Source: Phycisphaerales bacterium (GTDB taxonomy: Bacteria > Planctomycetota > Phycisphaerae > Phycisphaerales > UBA1924). From it: a DNA stretch of 64,000 nucleotides. The stretch is taken from the NCBI GenBank assembly GCA_020850415.1, contig JADZER010000011.1, positions 62,001 through 126,000 on the forward strand, read 5' to 3'. The position numbers and the translations under genes are program-made. The notes below the pieces were generated by a model. That model saw only the letters and a program-made list of their open reading frames with translations. It made no database searches and had not been told where the DNA came from. Shown in pieces: positions 1 through 8,648 of the stretch (within the stretch, counting starts at the first letter, position 1; each line of letters starts with the position of its first letter).

Positions 1-50
1 GAAACGCCGGTGAGTGCGACTCGCATGCCGGAGGATACACGCCGCCCGGG

Positions 51-518
51 CTACCCGATCGGCTTGCGGAAGAGGCGCACATCCGCCACGGGCTCGAAGC
101 CCAGGGCCGCGTGGGCCCGCAGGCTGACCCCGTTGTCGATTTCCGCGTCGGACGCGAACTCGGTGCAGCCCCGCTCGGCGGCCCAGCGCTCGCATGCCCG
201 CACCAGCAGGCGCCCGACGCCCCGCCCCCGGGCTTCGGGCGCGACGAACCAGCCCTCCAGATACCCCACGGGGGAGCTCAGGCACCCCTCCGCGTAGTCT
301 CGCAGCGAGACCTCTGCGAACCCCAGCGCCCCGCCGGCCTCCCCCACCGCCAGCACCACCAGGTGGGGCAGGCGCTGGATGCGCCCCTTCGCGAGGTACT
401 CTGCTGCCAGCGTCTCGAAGTCGTCGGTGAGCCACGCCGGTCCCATCTCCCGGCGCATCGCGCACCAGAGCCCCGCGTTCGAGGCGTCCACAGGCACGAT
501 GCGCACCTCGGCCGGCAT
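51..518 (-). CDS. GNAT-family N-acetyltransferase
   Basis: A 155-residue single-domain GNAT protein that would transfer an acetyl group from acetyl-CoA to an amine; the substrate cannot be told. The acetyl-CoA pyrophosphate-binding loop is seen as APEARGRGVGRLLV near residues 92-105, after a strand ending VGYLEGWFV, and the C-terminal strand-helix LRAHAALGFEPV is typical. The ATG has a good Shine-Dalgarno run (GGGAGGGA) just upstream. It is the last gene of a long minus-strand run, 19 bases after the UDP-glucuronate decarboxylase gene, so it may modify an amino sugar, but that is only context. Family certain, function unknown. Confidence 0.85.
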   Translation of the reverse strand: MPAEVRIVPVDASNAGLWCAMRREMGPAWLTDDFETLAAEYLAKGRIQRLPHLVVLAVGEAGGALGFAEVSLRDYAEGCLSSPVGYLEGWFVAPEARGRGVGRLLVRACERWAAERGCTEFASDAEIDNGVSLRAHAALGFEPVADVRLFRKPIG

Positions 519-537
519 GGCGTCCCTCCCGTCGGGG

Positions 538-1509
538 TCAGTAGTTCGGCGTCGGCGCCCGGTAGTCCGCGATGTCGATCGCGCGGAACCAGGCGATCGT
601 TTTGGCCAGCCCCTCTCGCAGGTCCACCCGGGGGCGCCACCCCAGTCTCGCCGCGGCCAGCCCGATATCCGGGCACCGCTGCTTGGGGTCGTCCTCGGGC
701 AGATCCTTCTTCACCAGGCGCGAGGCGCCGCCCACCTGCTCGAGCACCTGCTCGGCCAGACGCCGGATCGTGAACTCGTGCGGGTTGCCCAGGTTCACCG
801 GCCCGACGAAGTCGTCGGACCCTTCCATCAGGGCGATCAGCCCCGAGATCAGGTCGTCCACATAGCAGAACGAACGCGTCTGCAGGCCGTCCCCGAAGAT
901 CGTGATGTCCGACCCCGCCAGGGCCTGGCGGATGAAGTTGCTCACCACTCGCCCGTCGAACGGGTGCATCCGCGGCCCGTAGGTGTTGAAGATCCGCGCT
1001 ACCCGGATGTTCACCCCGTTCTTGCGGTGGTAGTCGAAGAACAGCGTCTCGGCCGCACGCTTGCCCTCGTCGTAGCACGCCCGCGGCCCGATGGGGTTGA
1101 CGCTCCCGCGGTAGTCCTCGGGCTGCGGGTGCACATCCGGGTCGCCGTAGACCTCGCTCGTGGAGGCCTGGAGCACCTTCGCGCGGCAGCGTTTGGCCAT
1201 CCCCAGCACATTGATCGCCCCCATCACGGAGGTCTTCATGGTCTTGATGGGGTTGTACTGGTAGTGCCCCGGCGCCGCCGGGCACGCGAGGTTGTAGATC
1301 TCGTCGACCTCGAGGTACATCGGGTGGGTCACATCGTGCCGGATCAGCTCGAAGTTCGCCCGTCCCAGCAGGTGCGCCACATTGCTCTTCTGGCTCGTGA
1401 AGAAGTTGTCCAGGCAGATCACATCGTGCCCGGCGTCGACCAGCCGGTCGCACAGGTGCGAGCCGAGAAAGCCGGCCCCGCCGGTGACCAGAATTCGCTT
1501 GATGCTCAT
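538..1509 (-). CDS. UDP-glucuronic acid decarboxylase (UDP-xylose synthase), SDR family
   Basis: Converts UDP-glucuronate to UDP-xylose with NAD as bound cofactor, in the cytoplasm, for sugar-nucleotide supply to surface polysaccharide. The 323-residue length fits bacterial enzymes. The Rossmann glycine motif [10 protein letters not shown] is at residues 10-19, the STSEVYGDP loop near 116-124, and the SDR catalytic pair is Tyr146 and Lys150 (CYDEGK). The stretch IFNTYGPRM and RSFCYVDDL are characteristic of the UXS/dTDP-glucose dehydratase branch. It follows the LysM gene with a 50-base gap and precedes a GNAT gene. A dTDP-glucose 4,6-dehydratase-like epimerase of another specificity is the alternative. 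Confidence 0.9.
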   Translation of the reverse strand: MSIKRILVTGGAGFLGSHLCDRLVDAGHDVICLDNFFTSQKSNVAHLLGRANFELIRHDVTHPMYLEVDEIYNLACPAAPGHYQYNPIKTMKTSVMGAINVLGMAKRCRAKVLQASTSEVYGDPDVHPQPEDYRGSVNPIGPRACYDEGKRAAETLFFDYHRKNGVNIRVARIFNTYGPRMHPFDGRVVSNFIRQALAGSDITIFGDGLQTRSFCYVDDLISGLIALMEGSDDFVGPVNLGNPHEFTIRRLAEQVLEQVGGASRLVKKDLPEDDPKQRCPDIGLAAARLGWRPRVDLREGLAKTIAWFRAIDIADYRAPTPNY

Positions 1510-1559
1510 CGCGTGATGCTCACTGGCGGCACTCCCTGCTTCCCGGCCCCCGCGCCATT

Positions 1560-2258
1560 CTACCGATCGGCTTCGCCCAGCACCGACTCCCGAGACGGGA
1601 TCCGCAGCACATCCCCGATCTGCAGGTCGTCGGCGCGGCGCATCGTGTCCCGGTTGGCGTTGAAGATCACCTCGGCGTACCGGAGGCTGCCGTAGAACCG
1701 CTGGGCGATCTCGCTGAGCGTGTCCCCGCTCACCACCACATACTCGAGGAACTCCGGCTCGGGGAGCCCGGGATCCGCCCCCGGCGCCGGCTTGCCCTGT
1801 ATGTTGTCGGGGTCCACCGGCACCCGCACGGTCTGCCCGGCCCGGAGCCCGGTGGGGCTCACGAACGGGTTGGCCGCGGCGATCGCCCCGGCGTGCCGGA
1901 CGGTCCCGAAGTACCGGCGCGAGATGCTCTCGAAGGTGTCCCCCCTCGCGATGACATGGTCGCGGAACTCCGGCGCGACGACCCCGGGACCCCCGGCATC
2001 GCCCTGCGCCGGCGCCTCAGCGGGGGGCTGGGCCGGCGGCGCCGCGGGCGGCCCGGCGGGCGCCTCGGGCACCGGCTCGGGCGCCACCTCCACGGGGACA
2101 ACCGGTTCCGGCGATGCCTCCGGCGCCGGGTCACTCACCGCCTGCTCGGCGAACGAAACCCCCGCGGAGCGCGACGGCTCCCAGAGCCAGTACACCCCGA
2201 TCCAGATCGCGGCGAGGGCGAGGAAGCCGCCGGCGATTCGGGTGGGGTTGTTGCCCAT
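1560..2258 (-). CDS. Membrane-anchored protein with two LysM domains
   Basis: A 232-residue protein with an N-terminal membrane anchor (about residues 9-26, [17 protein letters not shown]), a long Pro/Ala/Glu-rich linker, and two LysM domains at roughly 110-165 and 175-228 ([18 protein letters not shown] and [18 protein letters not shown]). LysM modules bind N-acetylglucosamine polymers, so the protein probably sits in the periplasm holding on to peptidoglycan or a related glycan. I chose the ATG at 2258 because it precedes the hydrophobic anchor; the frame stays open further upstream but there overlaps secDF. It lies 25 bases after secDF, suggesting co-transcription. No catalytic domain is present. 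Confidence 0.85.
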   Translation of the reverse strand: MGNNPTRIAGGFLALAAIWIGVYWLWEPSRSAGVSFAEQAVSDPAPEASPEPVVPVEVAPEPVPEAPAGPPAAPPAQPPAEAPAQGDAGGPGVVAPEFRDHVIARGDTFESISRRYFGTVRHAGAIAAANPFVSPTGLRAGQTVRVPVDPDNIQGKPAPGADPGLPEPEFLEYVVVSGDTLSEIAQRFYGSLRYAEVIFNANRDTMRRADDLQIGDVLRIPSRESVLGEADR

Positions 2259-2283
2259 GGTGGTCTCCAATGGCGCTCGCACT

Positions 2284-5200
2284 TCAGGTGGTGGCGAGCC
2301 CCTCGGCGGGCCGCTCGGGCTCCCGCTCGACATGGCCCCGCTGCCAGACGATCGGCGCCGCGACCGCGATGGACGAGTAGGTCCCGACGCCGACGCCCAC
2401 GAGCATCGCGAACGCGAATCCCCGGGTGCCCTCCCCGCCGAACACATAGAGGATGAGGCAGGCCAGGAGGGTCGTGCCCGAGGTGATCACCGTGCGGCTG
2501 ATCGTCATGTTGATCGACGCGTTGATGATCTTGTCCGTCGCGTAGGGCAGCCGGCCACGCATCTCGCGGATGCGGTCCATGACGATGATCGTGTCGTTCA
2601 GCGAGTACCCGATGATCGTGAGCATCGCCGCGATCATGTTCAGGTCGATCTTGAACGGCCGGATCTCCAGCAGCCCGGCGATCCCCGCCGTCGCGGGGAG
2701 CTTGTAGACGATCTCCGCCAGCGCGATCAGGCCGAGGCAGGTGAGGCAGTCGTGCACCAGGCACACGATCGCGCCCAGCGAGTAGCGCATCGAGCCGAAC
2801 CGCACCCACACATAGATCAGGATCAGCAGGAGCGAGAGAACGACCGAGACGATCGCCTTCGCCCTGAAGGTCTCCGCCATGGCCGCGCTGAAGCTCTGGA
2901 CGCTCGCCAGCGTCGTGGTCCGACCGAGGGCCTCCCGGACCAGGCTCCACTCGCGGTCCGCCAGATCCCGCTCCCACACCTCGGGCGCACGCAGGAACTG
3001 GATGTCCGGGTCGCTCACCAGCACCGCCGCGGACTCGATCGCGTCGGGGGTGCCCTCCAGGACGACGATCTTGACCTCGCGCCCCGCGGTGTCCGAGAAG
3101 TCGGCCTGCTCGCGCATCCGGTCCAGCCGCGCCCGCAGGCCCCACTCCGTCGGCTTGGGCTCCAGGCCCTCCATCAGGATCGCCACCCCGCCCGTGAACT
3201 CCGACACGGTGTTCAGGTATCGCGGGCGACCGATGTCGGGGCCCAGCAGGCCCTGCGGGTTCGTCAGCGGGTGGACGGGCCGGAGGGCCTTGTCGGTCTC
3301 GTTCTGTGCCGCGAAGGTCAGCGGCGGCCGGCTGTCCAGCTTGTCGGCGAACGCCACGGTGAGCGCGTCCACGACCGAGTTCTCGTCGGTCACGACGCTC
3401 TTGATCATGAACTTGTCGCTCGTCACTCCCCCGCCGCCCGGGACGGGGTCCAGGGGCAGCACCTGGGCGGTCCCGAGGTCCGCCAGGACCGAGCCCGGCC
3501 CGGCCTTGGCCGCGATGGCGTCGACACGGTCCTCGACCTCCTGGCGGGTCATCGTGACCCGCTCCCCCGTCGCCGGGTCGATCTGCAGCTGCAGGGTGAC
3601 CTGCGTCCCGCCTCGGAACTCGGTGTCCATCAACTCCCCGCGCTGCACGACGACCATGACCAGGCCGAGGCCCACATACACCGACGAGATCGCCACGAAG
3701 ACCCATCGCAGGCGCAGCCAGTTGATGTTGGGCTCGAACGCCCGCTCGAGCGCCGGGACCGCCGAGGGCAGCATCCCGATCCGCTTCATGAGCTTGAACT
3801 CCAGCAGCAAGTCGAAGATGAGCCGGCTGACGACCAGTGCCGCGAACATGGTCGTGACCACCCCGACGCCCAGGGTGATCGCGAAGCCCTTGATCTCCTG
3901 CGTGCCGACATTGGCGAGCACGATGCACACGATCAGGTTGGTCACATTGCCGTCGACGATCGACGACATCGCCTTGCTGAACCCCAGCCGCACGGCGGCC
4001 TTGGTGTCCCGCCCCTCGCGCAGCTCCTCCCGGATCCGCTCGTAGATCAGCACATTGGCGTCCACCGCCATGCCGAAGGTGAGCACGATGCCCGCGATGC
4101 CCGGCAGCGTGAAGGTCGCCGACAGCGTCGCCATCGCGCCCACCAGCAGCACGCCGTTGCAGGCCAGCGCCACGACCGCGATCACGCCGCAGCGGAAGTA
4201 GTAGAAGATCATGAACAGGCTGATCGCGATCAGGGCGATGATGCCCGCGCCGAGGCCCTGGAGCAGGTAGTCCAGGCCCAGGTTCGGGCCGATCGAGTTG
4301 CGGCTGATCGGCGCCTGCGACAGCTTGTTCTGGAGCGAGCCGGCGTTCAGCACCCGGATGATGTAGTTCAGCTCCGTCTGCGAGAACTCGCCCATGATCT
4401 GGCCGCTGCGCGAGATGCGGCTGTTCAGATTCGGCGCCGTGTACACCTCGTCGTCCAGCAGCACCGCCATGCTGTCGCCGACATGGGCCTCGGTCAGCTG
4501 CCCCAGCAGCGTCGCGCCCCGCGGGTCCATCTGGAAGCTGATCGCGGGGCGCCCGATCTCGTCCTGGCCCTGGAACGCGTTGGTCACCCGCCAGTTGCGG
4601 TCGCTCTCCGGCGTCAGGCGCGAGCCTCTGGAGTCCCAGCAGAGCATGTAGTACTCGCCGTCGTACTCCTCCACGATGTAGTCGTTCCCCGCGAAGAACG
4701 AGGCCGGGTCGGCCTCGAGCCTCGCCAGCTCGCCCACATCGTCGTACCAGTTGTCGATCTTATTGATCTTGTACCAGGCCTTGTCGACCGACCGTGCGGC
4801 CCGGGGACCGTCCGCCTGGAGCAGCTCGCGCAGCCGCTGCTCCTCCTCGGGGTCCGTCCCCGCGTCCACGGTGATCCGGAAGCTCAGCACGCCCGCCGCC
4901 CGCAGCATGCGCTCCAGGTCGGCCGGGTCGTCCAGCGTCGTCCGCAACGCCTCGTACGCCGCGAACTTCGCCAGCGCGTCGTCGAGCATCGCCGCCTGGA
5001 CGGGATACTCGCGGTGGAGCCGCTCGAGCCCGCGGCTGCGCGGGCTGGGGAGCTCCACCTGCGTGTTGTCGGCGCTGTTGAAGAGCCGTTTGCCCTGGTC
5101 GGACAGCCGGAGCACCGCCCGCACCTCGTCGCCGCTCAGCGCGTGGCCGGCCACCGCCGCCCGCGCCGCCTCGTACGCGATATCCGCCTCCGCCGCCTCG

Positions 5201-5754
5201 TTCGCCAGCGCGATCAGCGTGGCGTCGTCGGCCCCCTGCTGCTGTGCCTCGTCGAACGCCGCCCGCTTGTGCGCCGCCGCGTCGGCGCTCGCCGCGAGCT
5301 CTCCCAGCGAGTCGAGCTTCGACTGATCGCCCTTCGCCAGACGGGCGAACGCCCCAGCCCGCTCCTCGCCCTCCATCGAGACGGCGCGGTCGATCTCCGC
5401 GGGGTCCATCCGCGTCGCGTCGATCGCGCCCAACGCGTCGTCGAACGCCTTCCGGGCCGCCTTCACATCATCGCCCGGAAGCGGCATCGTGATCTCGATC
5501 CGGTCCCGGCCCTGCGGCACCATCGAGATCTCGTAGAGGTTGTTGGGGTCCACCCGGTCCTTGAGCACATCGATGACCGCCGGCAGGATCGACCCCGAGT
5601 CCTCCCCCGGCCGGACCTCGACCGAGTAGACCAGGGTCACGCCGCCGCGGAGGTCCTTGCCGAGGCGCAGCTTCTTCGCCGGGGGCGTCGCCGCCACCAA
5701 CGCCAGGATCAGCAGCGCCACCACCAGAGCCAGCTTCGTCCAGTACTTCTGCAT
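2284..5754 (-). CDS. secDF: Protein translocase SecD/SecF fusion
   Basis: Accessory subunit of the Sec translocon that uses the proton gradient to pull secreted proteins across the inner membrane. SecD landmarks: an N-terminal TM helix, DLRGGVTLVY near residues 34-43, and the TM block with GIAGIVLTFGMAVDANVLIYERIREELREG signature read in part as AVDANVLIYERIREE. SecF landmarks: DTEFRGGTQV, and IIGYSLNDTIIVMDRIREMR in the last third. At 1156 residues it is longer than usual fused SecDF; the extra length is largely an Ala/Glu-rich helical segment in the first periplasmic domain (about residues 110-260). It lies between yajC and the LysM gene in the conserved tgt-yajC-secDF order. Confidence 0.96.
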   Translation of the reverse strand: MQKYWTKLALVVALLILALVAATPPAKKLRLGKDLRGGVTLVYSVEVRPGEDSGSILPAVIDVLKDRVDPNNLYEISMVPQGRDRIEITMPLPGDDVKAARKAFDDALGAIDATRMDPAEIDRAVSMEGEERAGAFARLAKGDQSKLDSLGELAASADAAAHKRAAFDEAQQQGADDATLIALANEAAEADIAYEAARAAVAGHALSGDEVRAVLRLSDQGKRLFNSADNTQVELPSPRSRGLERLHREYPVQAAMLDDALAKFAAYEALRTTLDDPADLERMLRAAGVLSFRITVDAGTDPEEEQRLRELLQADGPRAARSVDKAWYKINKIDNWYDDVGELARLEADPASFFAGNDYIVEEYDGEYYMLCWDSRGSRLTPESDRNWRVTNAFQGQDEIGRPAISFQMDPRGATLLGQLTEAHVGDSMAVLLDDEVYTAPNLNSRISRSGQIMGEFSQTELNYIIRVLNAGSLQNKLSQAPISRNSIGPNLGLDYLLQGLGAGIIALIAISLFMIFYYFRCGVIAVVALACNGVLLVGAMATLSATFTLPGIAGIVLTFGMAVDANVLIYERIREELREGRDTKAAVRLGFSKAMSSIVDGNVTNLIVCIVLANVGTQEIKGFAITLGVGVVTTMFAALVVSRLIFDLLLEFKLMKRIGMLPSAVPALERAFEPNINWLRLRWVFVAISSVYVGLGLVMVVVQRGELMDTEFRGGTQVTLQLQIDPATGERVTMTRQEVEDRVDAIAAKAGPGSVLADLGTAQVLPLDPVPGGGGVTSDKFMIKSVVTDENSVVDALTVAFADKLDSRPPLTFAAQNETDKALRPVHPLTNPQGLLGPDIGRPRYLNTVSEFTGGVAILMEGLEPKPTEWGLRARLDRMREQADFSDTAGREVKIVVLEGTPDAIESAAVLVSDPDIQFLRAPEVWERDLADREWSLVREALGRTTTLASVQSFSAAMAETFRAKAIVSVVLSLLLILIYVWVRFGSMRYSLGAIVCLVHDCLTCLGLIALAEIVYKLPATAGIAGLLEIRPFKIDLNMIAAMLTIIGYSLNDTIIVMDRIREMRGRLPYATDKIINASINMTISRTVITSGTTLLACLILYVFGGEGTRGFAFAMLVGVGVGTYSSIAVAAPIVWQRGHVEREPERPAEGLATT

Positions 5755-5815
5755 GCTTTACTCAACGACCCACGCGGCGGGCTTCAGCCGCCGGTGGCAG
5801 GGAACGCTCAGAATC

Positions 5816-6298
5816 TCAGCCCGCCTCGCCCACCGCGCCGCCCTCGGGCTTCGCCTCCGACTTGGACGACTTGATCACCTGCTGGATCGCCCCGCGGGTG
5901 AAGTGCGCCTTGGCGCCGCTCACATCGTCGACCCGCAGCACGATCGAGTCCTCGCGGACCTCGTGCACGGTCCCCAGCATCCCCCCCGCCGTCACCACCC
6001 GGTCGCCGCGCTTGAGCGACGCCATCATCTCCGCCGCGGCCCGCTTCTGCTTCCGCGACGACATCCAGGTCGACGCGATCATGAACACCATCAGCAGGAC
6101 CAGCATCCAGATCATCGGGCCGCCGAACGGGCTCACCGGCGCGCCCCCGCCCGTGCCCGCGGGCCCGGTCGCCGGCAGGCCCTCCACCGGCGCCCCCGAC
6201 CCGCCCCCCCCGATCCCGGGCACCGCGTTCGGCAGAGGCTGCCCGTCCTGCCAGAGCCCGATCATCACCGTCGGCAGTGTTGTCATCGCGTGTTCCAT
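5816..6298 (-). CDS. yajC: Preprotein translocase subunit YajC
   Basis: Small membrane protein of the SecDF-YajC complex. One TM helix lies near residues 62-80 (MIWMLVLLMVFMIASTW), followed by the usual basic SSRKQKRAAAEMMASLKRGD and the SH3-like part GDRVVTAGGMLGTVHEV. At 160 residues it is longer than most YajC because of a Gly/Pro-rich N-terminal segment of about 55 residues that looks unstructured and a charged C-terminal tail. The ATG at 6298 is used; an in-frame ATG four codons later is possible. It lies 40 bases downstream of tgt and 61 bases upstream of secDF. Confidence 0.93.
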   Translation of the reverse strand: MEHAMTTLPTVMIGLWQDGQPLPNAVPGIGGGGSGAPVEGLPATGPAGTGGGAPVSPFGGPMIWMLVLLMVFMIASTWMSSRKQKRAAAEMMASLKRGDRVVTAGGMLGTVHEVREDSIVLRVDDVSGAKAHFTRGAIQQVIKSSKSEAKPEGGAVGEAG

Positions 6299-6338
6299 GC
6301 GGCCAGGTCACCTCTCCACACCAGCGTCCGCTGGCGGT

Positions 6339-7628
6339 TCACTCGTTGCAGGCGTCGCCCCCGCGAGGCGGGATCGCCGTCCGGCTCCCGACAGGAATAG
6401 CCACCGCCGCCCGGGGCCATTCCCGGGCGAATCTGGGCCAATCATCTTCCGCGATCGCCCGCCGGATGTCCAACATGAGCCTCTGGAAGTGCCACAGATT
6501 GTGGAGGCTCAGCAGGATCGGCCCCAGCATCTCCCCGGCCATGAACAAATGCCGGATATACGCCCGGCTGAACCGCCCGCCCCCGGGAGTCAACCACCCG
6601 TGCCCGGCCGGATCGCACGCCGGGCACCCGCACCCGGCCTCCACGGGCCCGAAGTCCTCCCCGTGGGCCGCGTTCCGCAGGCGCAGCGGGCCGGCCCGCG
6701 TGAACGCCTGGGCGTTCCTGGCGTTCCGCGTCGGCAGCACGCAGTCGAACATGTCCACCCCCGCCAGCACCGCCGCCACCAGGTCCCGCTCGTACCCCAC
6801 CCCCATGAGGTACCGCGGCTTGCCCTCCGGCAGCAGCCGGGCGGTGTGGGCGGTCACCGCCGCGATCTGCTCGTGCGGCTCACCCACCGCCACCCCGCCG
6901 ATGGCGTACCCCGGCAGGTCGATATTGCAGACCCGCTCGGCGCACCACGCCCTCGCCGCCGGGTCGGTCCCCCCCTGGACGATCCCGAAGAGTGCCTGCT
7001 CTCCGGGCCTGGCGTGGGCGGCCCTGCACCGCTCGAGCCACCGCACGGTCCGCTCGTTGGCGACGGCGAGCCGGGTGGCGTGGTCATACCCGCGCCCCCG
7101 GTCGGCGTCGCGCCGCGCCGCGATCCGGATCCGCGTCTGGTTGGTTGGCCCGGCCTCCGGGTCCACCGACGGCGGGCAGTCGTCGAACGCCATGATGATG
7201 TCCGCCCCGATCGCGTTCTGCACCGCGATGGACCGCTCGGGCGTCAGGCGGATCTTCGATCCGTCCACGATCGACCGGAAGGTCACCCCGTCGTCGTCGA
7301 TGTCGTTGAGGTCCGCCATCGAGTAGGCCTGATACCCGCCCGAGTCGGTCAGGATCGGCCCCGGCCAGCCCATGAACCGGTGGGCCCCCCCGGCCCGCTG
7401 GATGGTGCCCTCCCCCGGGCGCAGCATGAGGTGGTAGGTGTTGTTGAGTACCACCTGCGTGCCGGTCGCCGCGATGTGATCGACCGAGAGCCCCTTGACG
7501 CTCGCCCGCGTCCCCACCGCCATGAAGGCCGGGGTGTCGAACTCCCCGTGCGCCGTGGTCACCCGCCCGACGCGCGCCGCCGAGCCCGGGCACCGGTGCA
7601 GGATCTCGAACCGCAGCGCTTCGCCCAC
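6339..7628 (-). CDS. tgt: tRNA-guanine transglycosylase (queuine tRNA-ribosyltransferase)
   Basis: Exchanges guanine-34 in GUN-anticodon tRNAs for the queuosine precursor preQ1. The protein has 429 residues. The catalytic region DSGGYQAYSM is near residue 97, the second active-site segment FDDCPPS near 175, and the zinc site CGCPACDPAGH with the later His of SLHNLWHF is complete. The start is a GTG, only three bases after the stop of the rhomboid gene, so the two are probably translationally coupled. The tRNA-Tyr(GTA) gene in this window would be one of its substrates. Confidence 0.96.
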   Translation of the reverse strand: MGEALRFEILHRCPGSAARVGRVTTAHGEFDTPAFMAVGTRASVKGLSVDHIAATGTQVVLNNTYHLMLRPGEGTIQRAGGAHRFMGWPGPILTDSGGYQAYSMADLNDIDDDGVTFRSIVDGSKIRLTPERSIAVQNAIGADIIMAFDDCPPSVDPEAGPTNQTRIRIAARRDADRGRGYDHATRLAVANERTVRWLERCRAAHARPGEQALFGIVQGGTDPAARAWCAERVCNIDLPGYAIGGVAVGEPHEQIAAVTAHTARLLPEGKPRYLMGVGYERDLVAAVLAGVDMFDCVLPTRNARNAQAFTRAGPLRLRNAAHGEDFGPVEAGCGCPACDPAGHGWLTPGGGRFSRAYIRHLFMAGEMLGPILLSLHNLWHFQRLMLDIRRAIAEDDWPRFAREWPRAAVAIPVGSRTAIPPRGGDACNE

Positions 7629-7631
7629 GCG

Positions 7632-8567
7632 TCAGCCCCCGCCGCCGCGTTTGCGCTCGGTGTCCTTCGCGAGGAGCTTCTTCTCCCGCTCCGAGAGGCT
7701 CATCAGCCCCTCGTCCTTGACCTTCGCGAGGATCCGGTCGATCTCGGCCTCGGCGCTCGCCCGCTTCTGGGCGGCCCGGTCGGCCTTCTTGCCCCGCCGG
7801 CCGGCCCGGCTCCCCCCCTGCTTCTTCCGCGAGTCGCCGAGCACATCGAAGAAGTCCAGGAGCAGGTGGCTGTTCCGGACGAAGAACGCCCCCGCCAGCG
7901 CCCCGCCCACATGCGCCGCGTCGCCACCCGCGTTGCTCCCCCCCACCAGCACATTGAAGAGCGCGATCCCGAAGTAGATGTACGCCAGCATCTTCATCGT
8001 CAGCGACACCGGCGGGAACAGCAGGTTCACCATCATGTTCGGCGCGATGTACGCGCACGCCATGATCACCCCGAACACTCCCGCCGACGCCCCGATCAGC
8101 GGCGTGCGCGGGTCCTCGAACAGCACCCCCGGGATGTTGGCGTGCAGCAGGATCCCCGCCAGGTTCAGCACCAGGAACAGCAGCCCGCCGAAGATCCCGC
8201 ACACCAGGTAGAACGCCAGGTACTTCCGCCGGCCCAACGCCTCCTCGACGATCCCGCCGAAGATCCACAGCCCGATCATGTTGAAGCCGAGGTGCAGCAG
8301 GCTCGTGTGGCTGTGCAGAAACTGGAAGGTCACCAGCCGCCAGACCTCCAGCCGGTTGTACGCGAAGTAGGTCGAGAGGTGACCGAACTCGTACAGGTGG
8401 AGCGCCGGCACCAGGTTCGCCAGCAGGTGCACCGCCACATTGACCACGATCAGCCAGGTCGTCACCGACCACGCGCTGAAGCCCCGGAACCGGAACCGCT
8501 CCGGGCTCGCGCCTAGCGCCCCCGGCGTCCCATCGTCCCTGTAATACCCGCGATCGTGGATGCCCAT
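7632..8567 (-). CDS. Rhomboid-family intramembrane serine protease
   Basis: A 311-residue polytopic membrane protein that would cleave transmembrane substrates. The catalytic serine lies in LIGASAGVFGVIMA (GxSxG, about residue 160), the paired histidine in AAHVGGALAGAFF, and the HLGFNMIGLWIFG helix is the conserved H-x5-N helix. About six TM segments are visible. The C-terminal 90 residues are soluble and basic, ending in a SEAEIDRILAKVKDEG..SLSEREKKLL tail found after many bacterial rhomboids. I chose the ATG at 8567 (MGIHDRGYY); an upstream start would add 18 low-complexity residues. It lies between the site-2-protease-like gene and tgt. Substrate unknown. Confidence 0.9.
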   Translation of the reverse strand: MGIHDRGYYRDDGTPGALGASPERFRFRGFSAWSVTTWLIVVNVAVHLLANLVPALHLYEFGHLSTYFAYNRLEVWRLVTFQFLHSHTSLLHLGFNMIGLWIFGGIVEEALGRRKYLAFYLVCGIFGGLLFLVLNLAGILLHANIPGVLFEDPRTPLIGASAGVFGVIMACAYIAPNMMVNLLFPPVSLTMKMLAYIYFGIALFNVLVGGSNAGGDAAHVGGALAGAFFVRNSHLLLDFFDVLGDSRKKQGGSRAGRRGKKADRAAQKRASAEAEIDRILAKVKDEGLMSLSEREKKLLAKDTERKRGGGG

Positions 8568-8648
8568 CGGCTGTCGACTCTCCCTGTCGCCGTCCCCGAC
8601 GCCCACCCCGGCACACGCCAACTCTAGCAGACGGGCGTTGGGCCCGCG

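Noticed and set aside
1720..5874. A 1384-codon open frame on the plus strand opposite secDF
   Set aside because: It is antisense to a complete, motif-rich secDF gene. Its product is rich in Arg, His, Asp and Gln, as expected of a shadow frame in GC-rich DNA, and has no domain.
5862..8516. An 884-codon open frame on the plus strand opposite yajC, tgt and rhomboid
   Set aside because: It spans three well-supported genes on the other strand and shows no protein-like motif.
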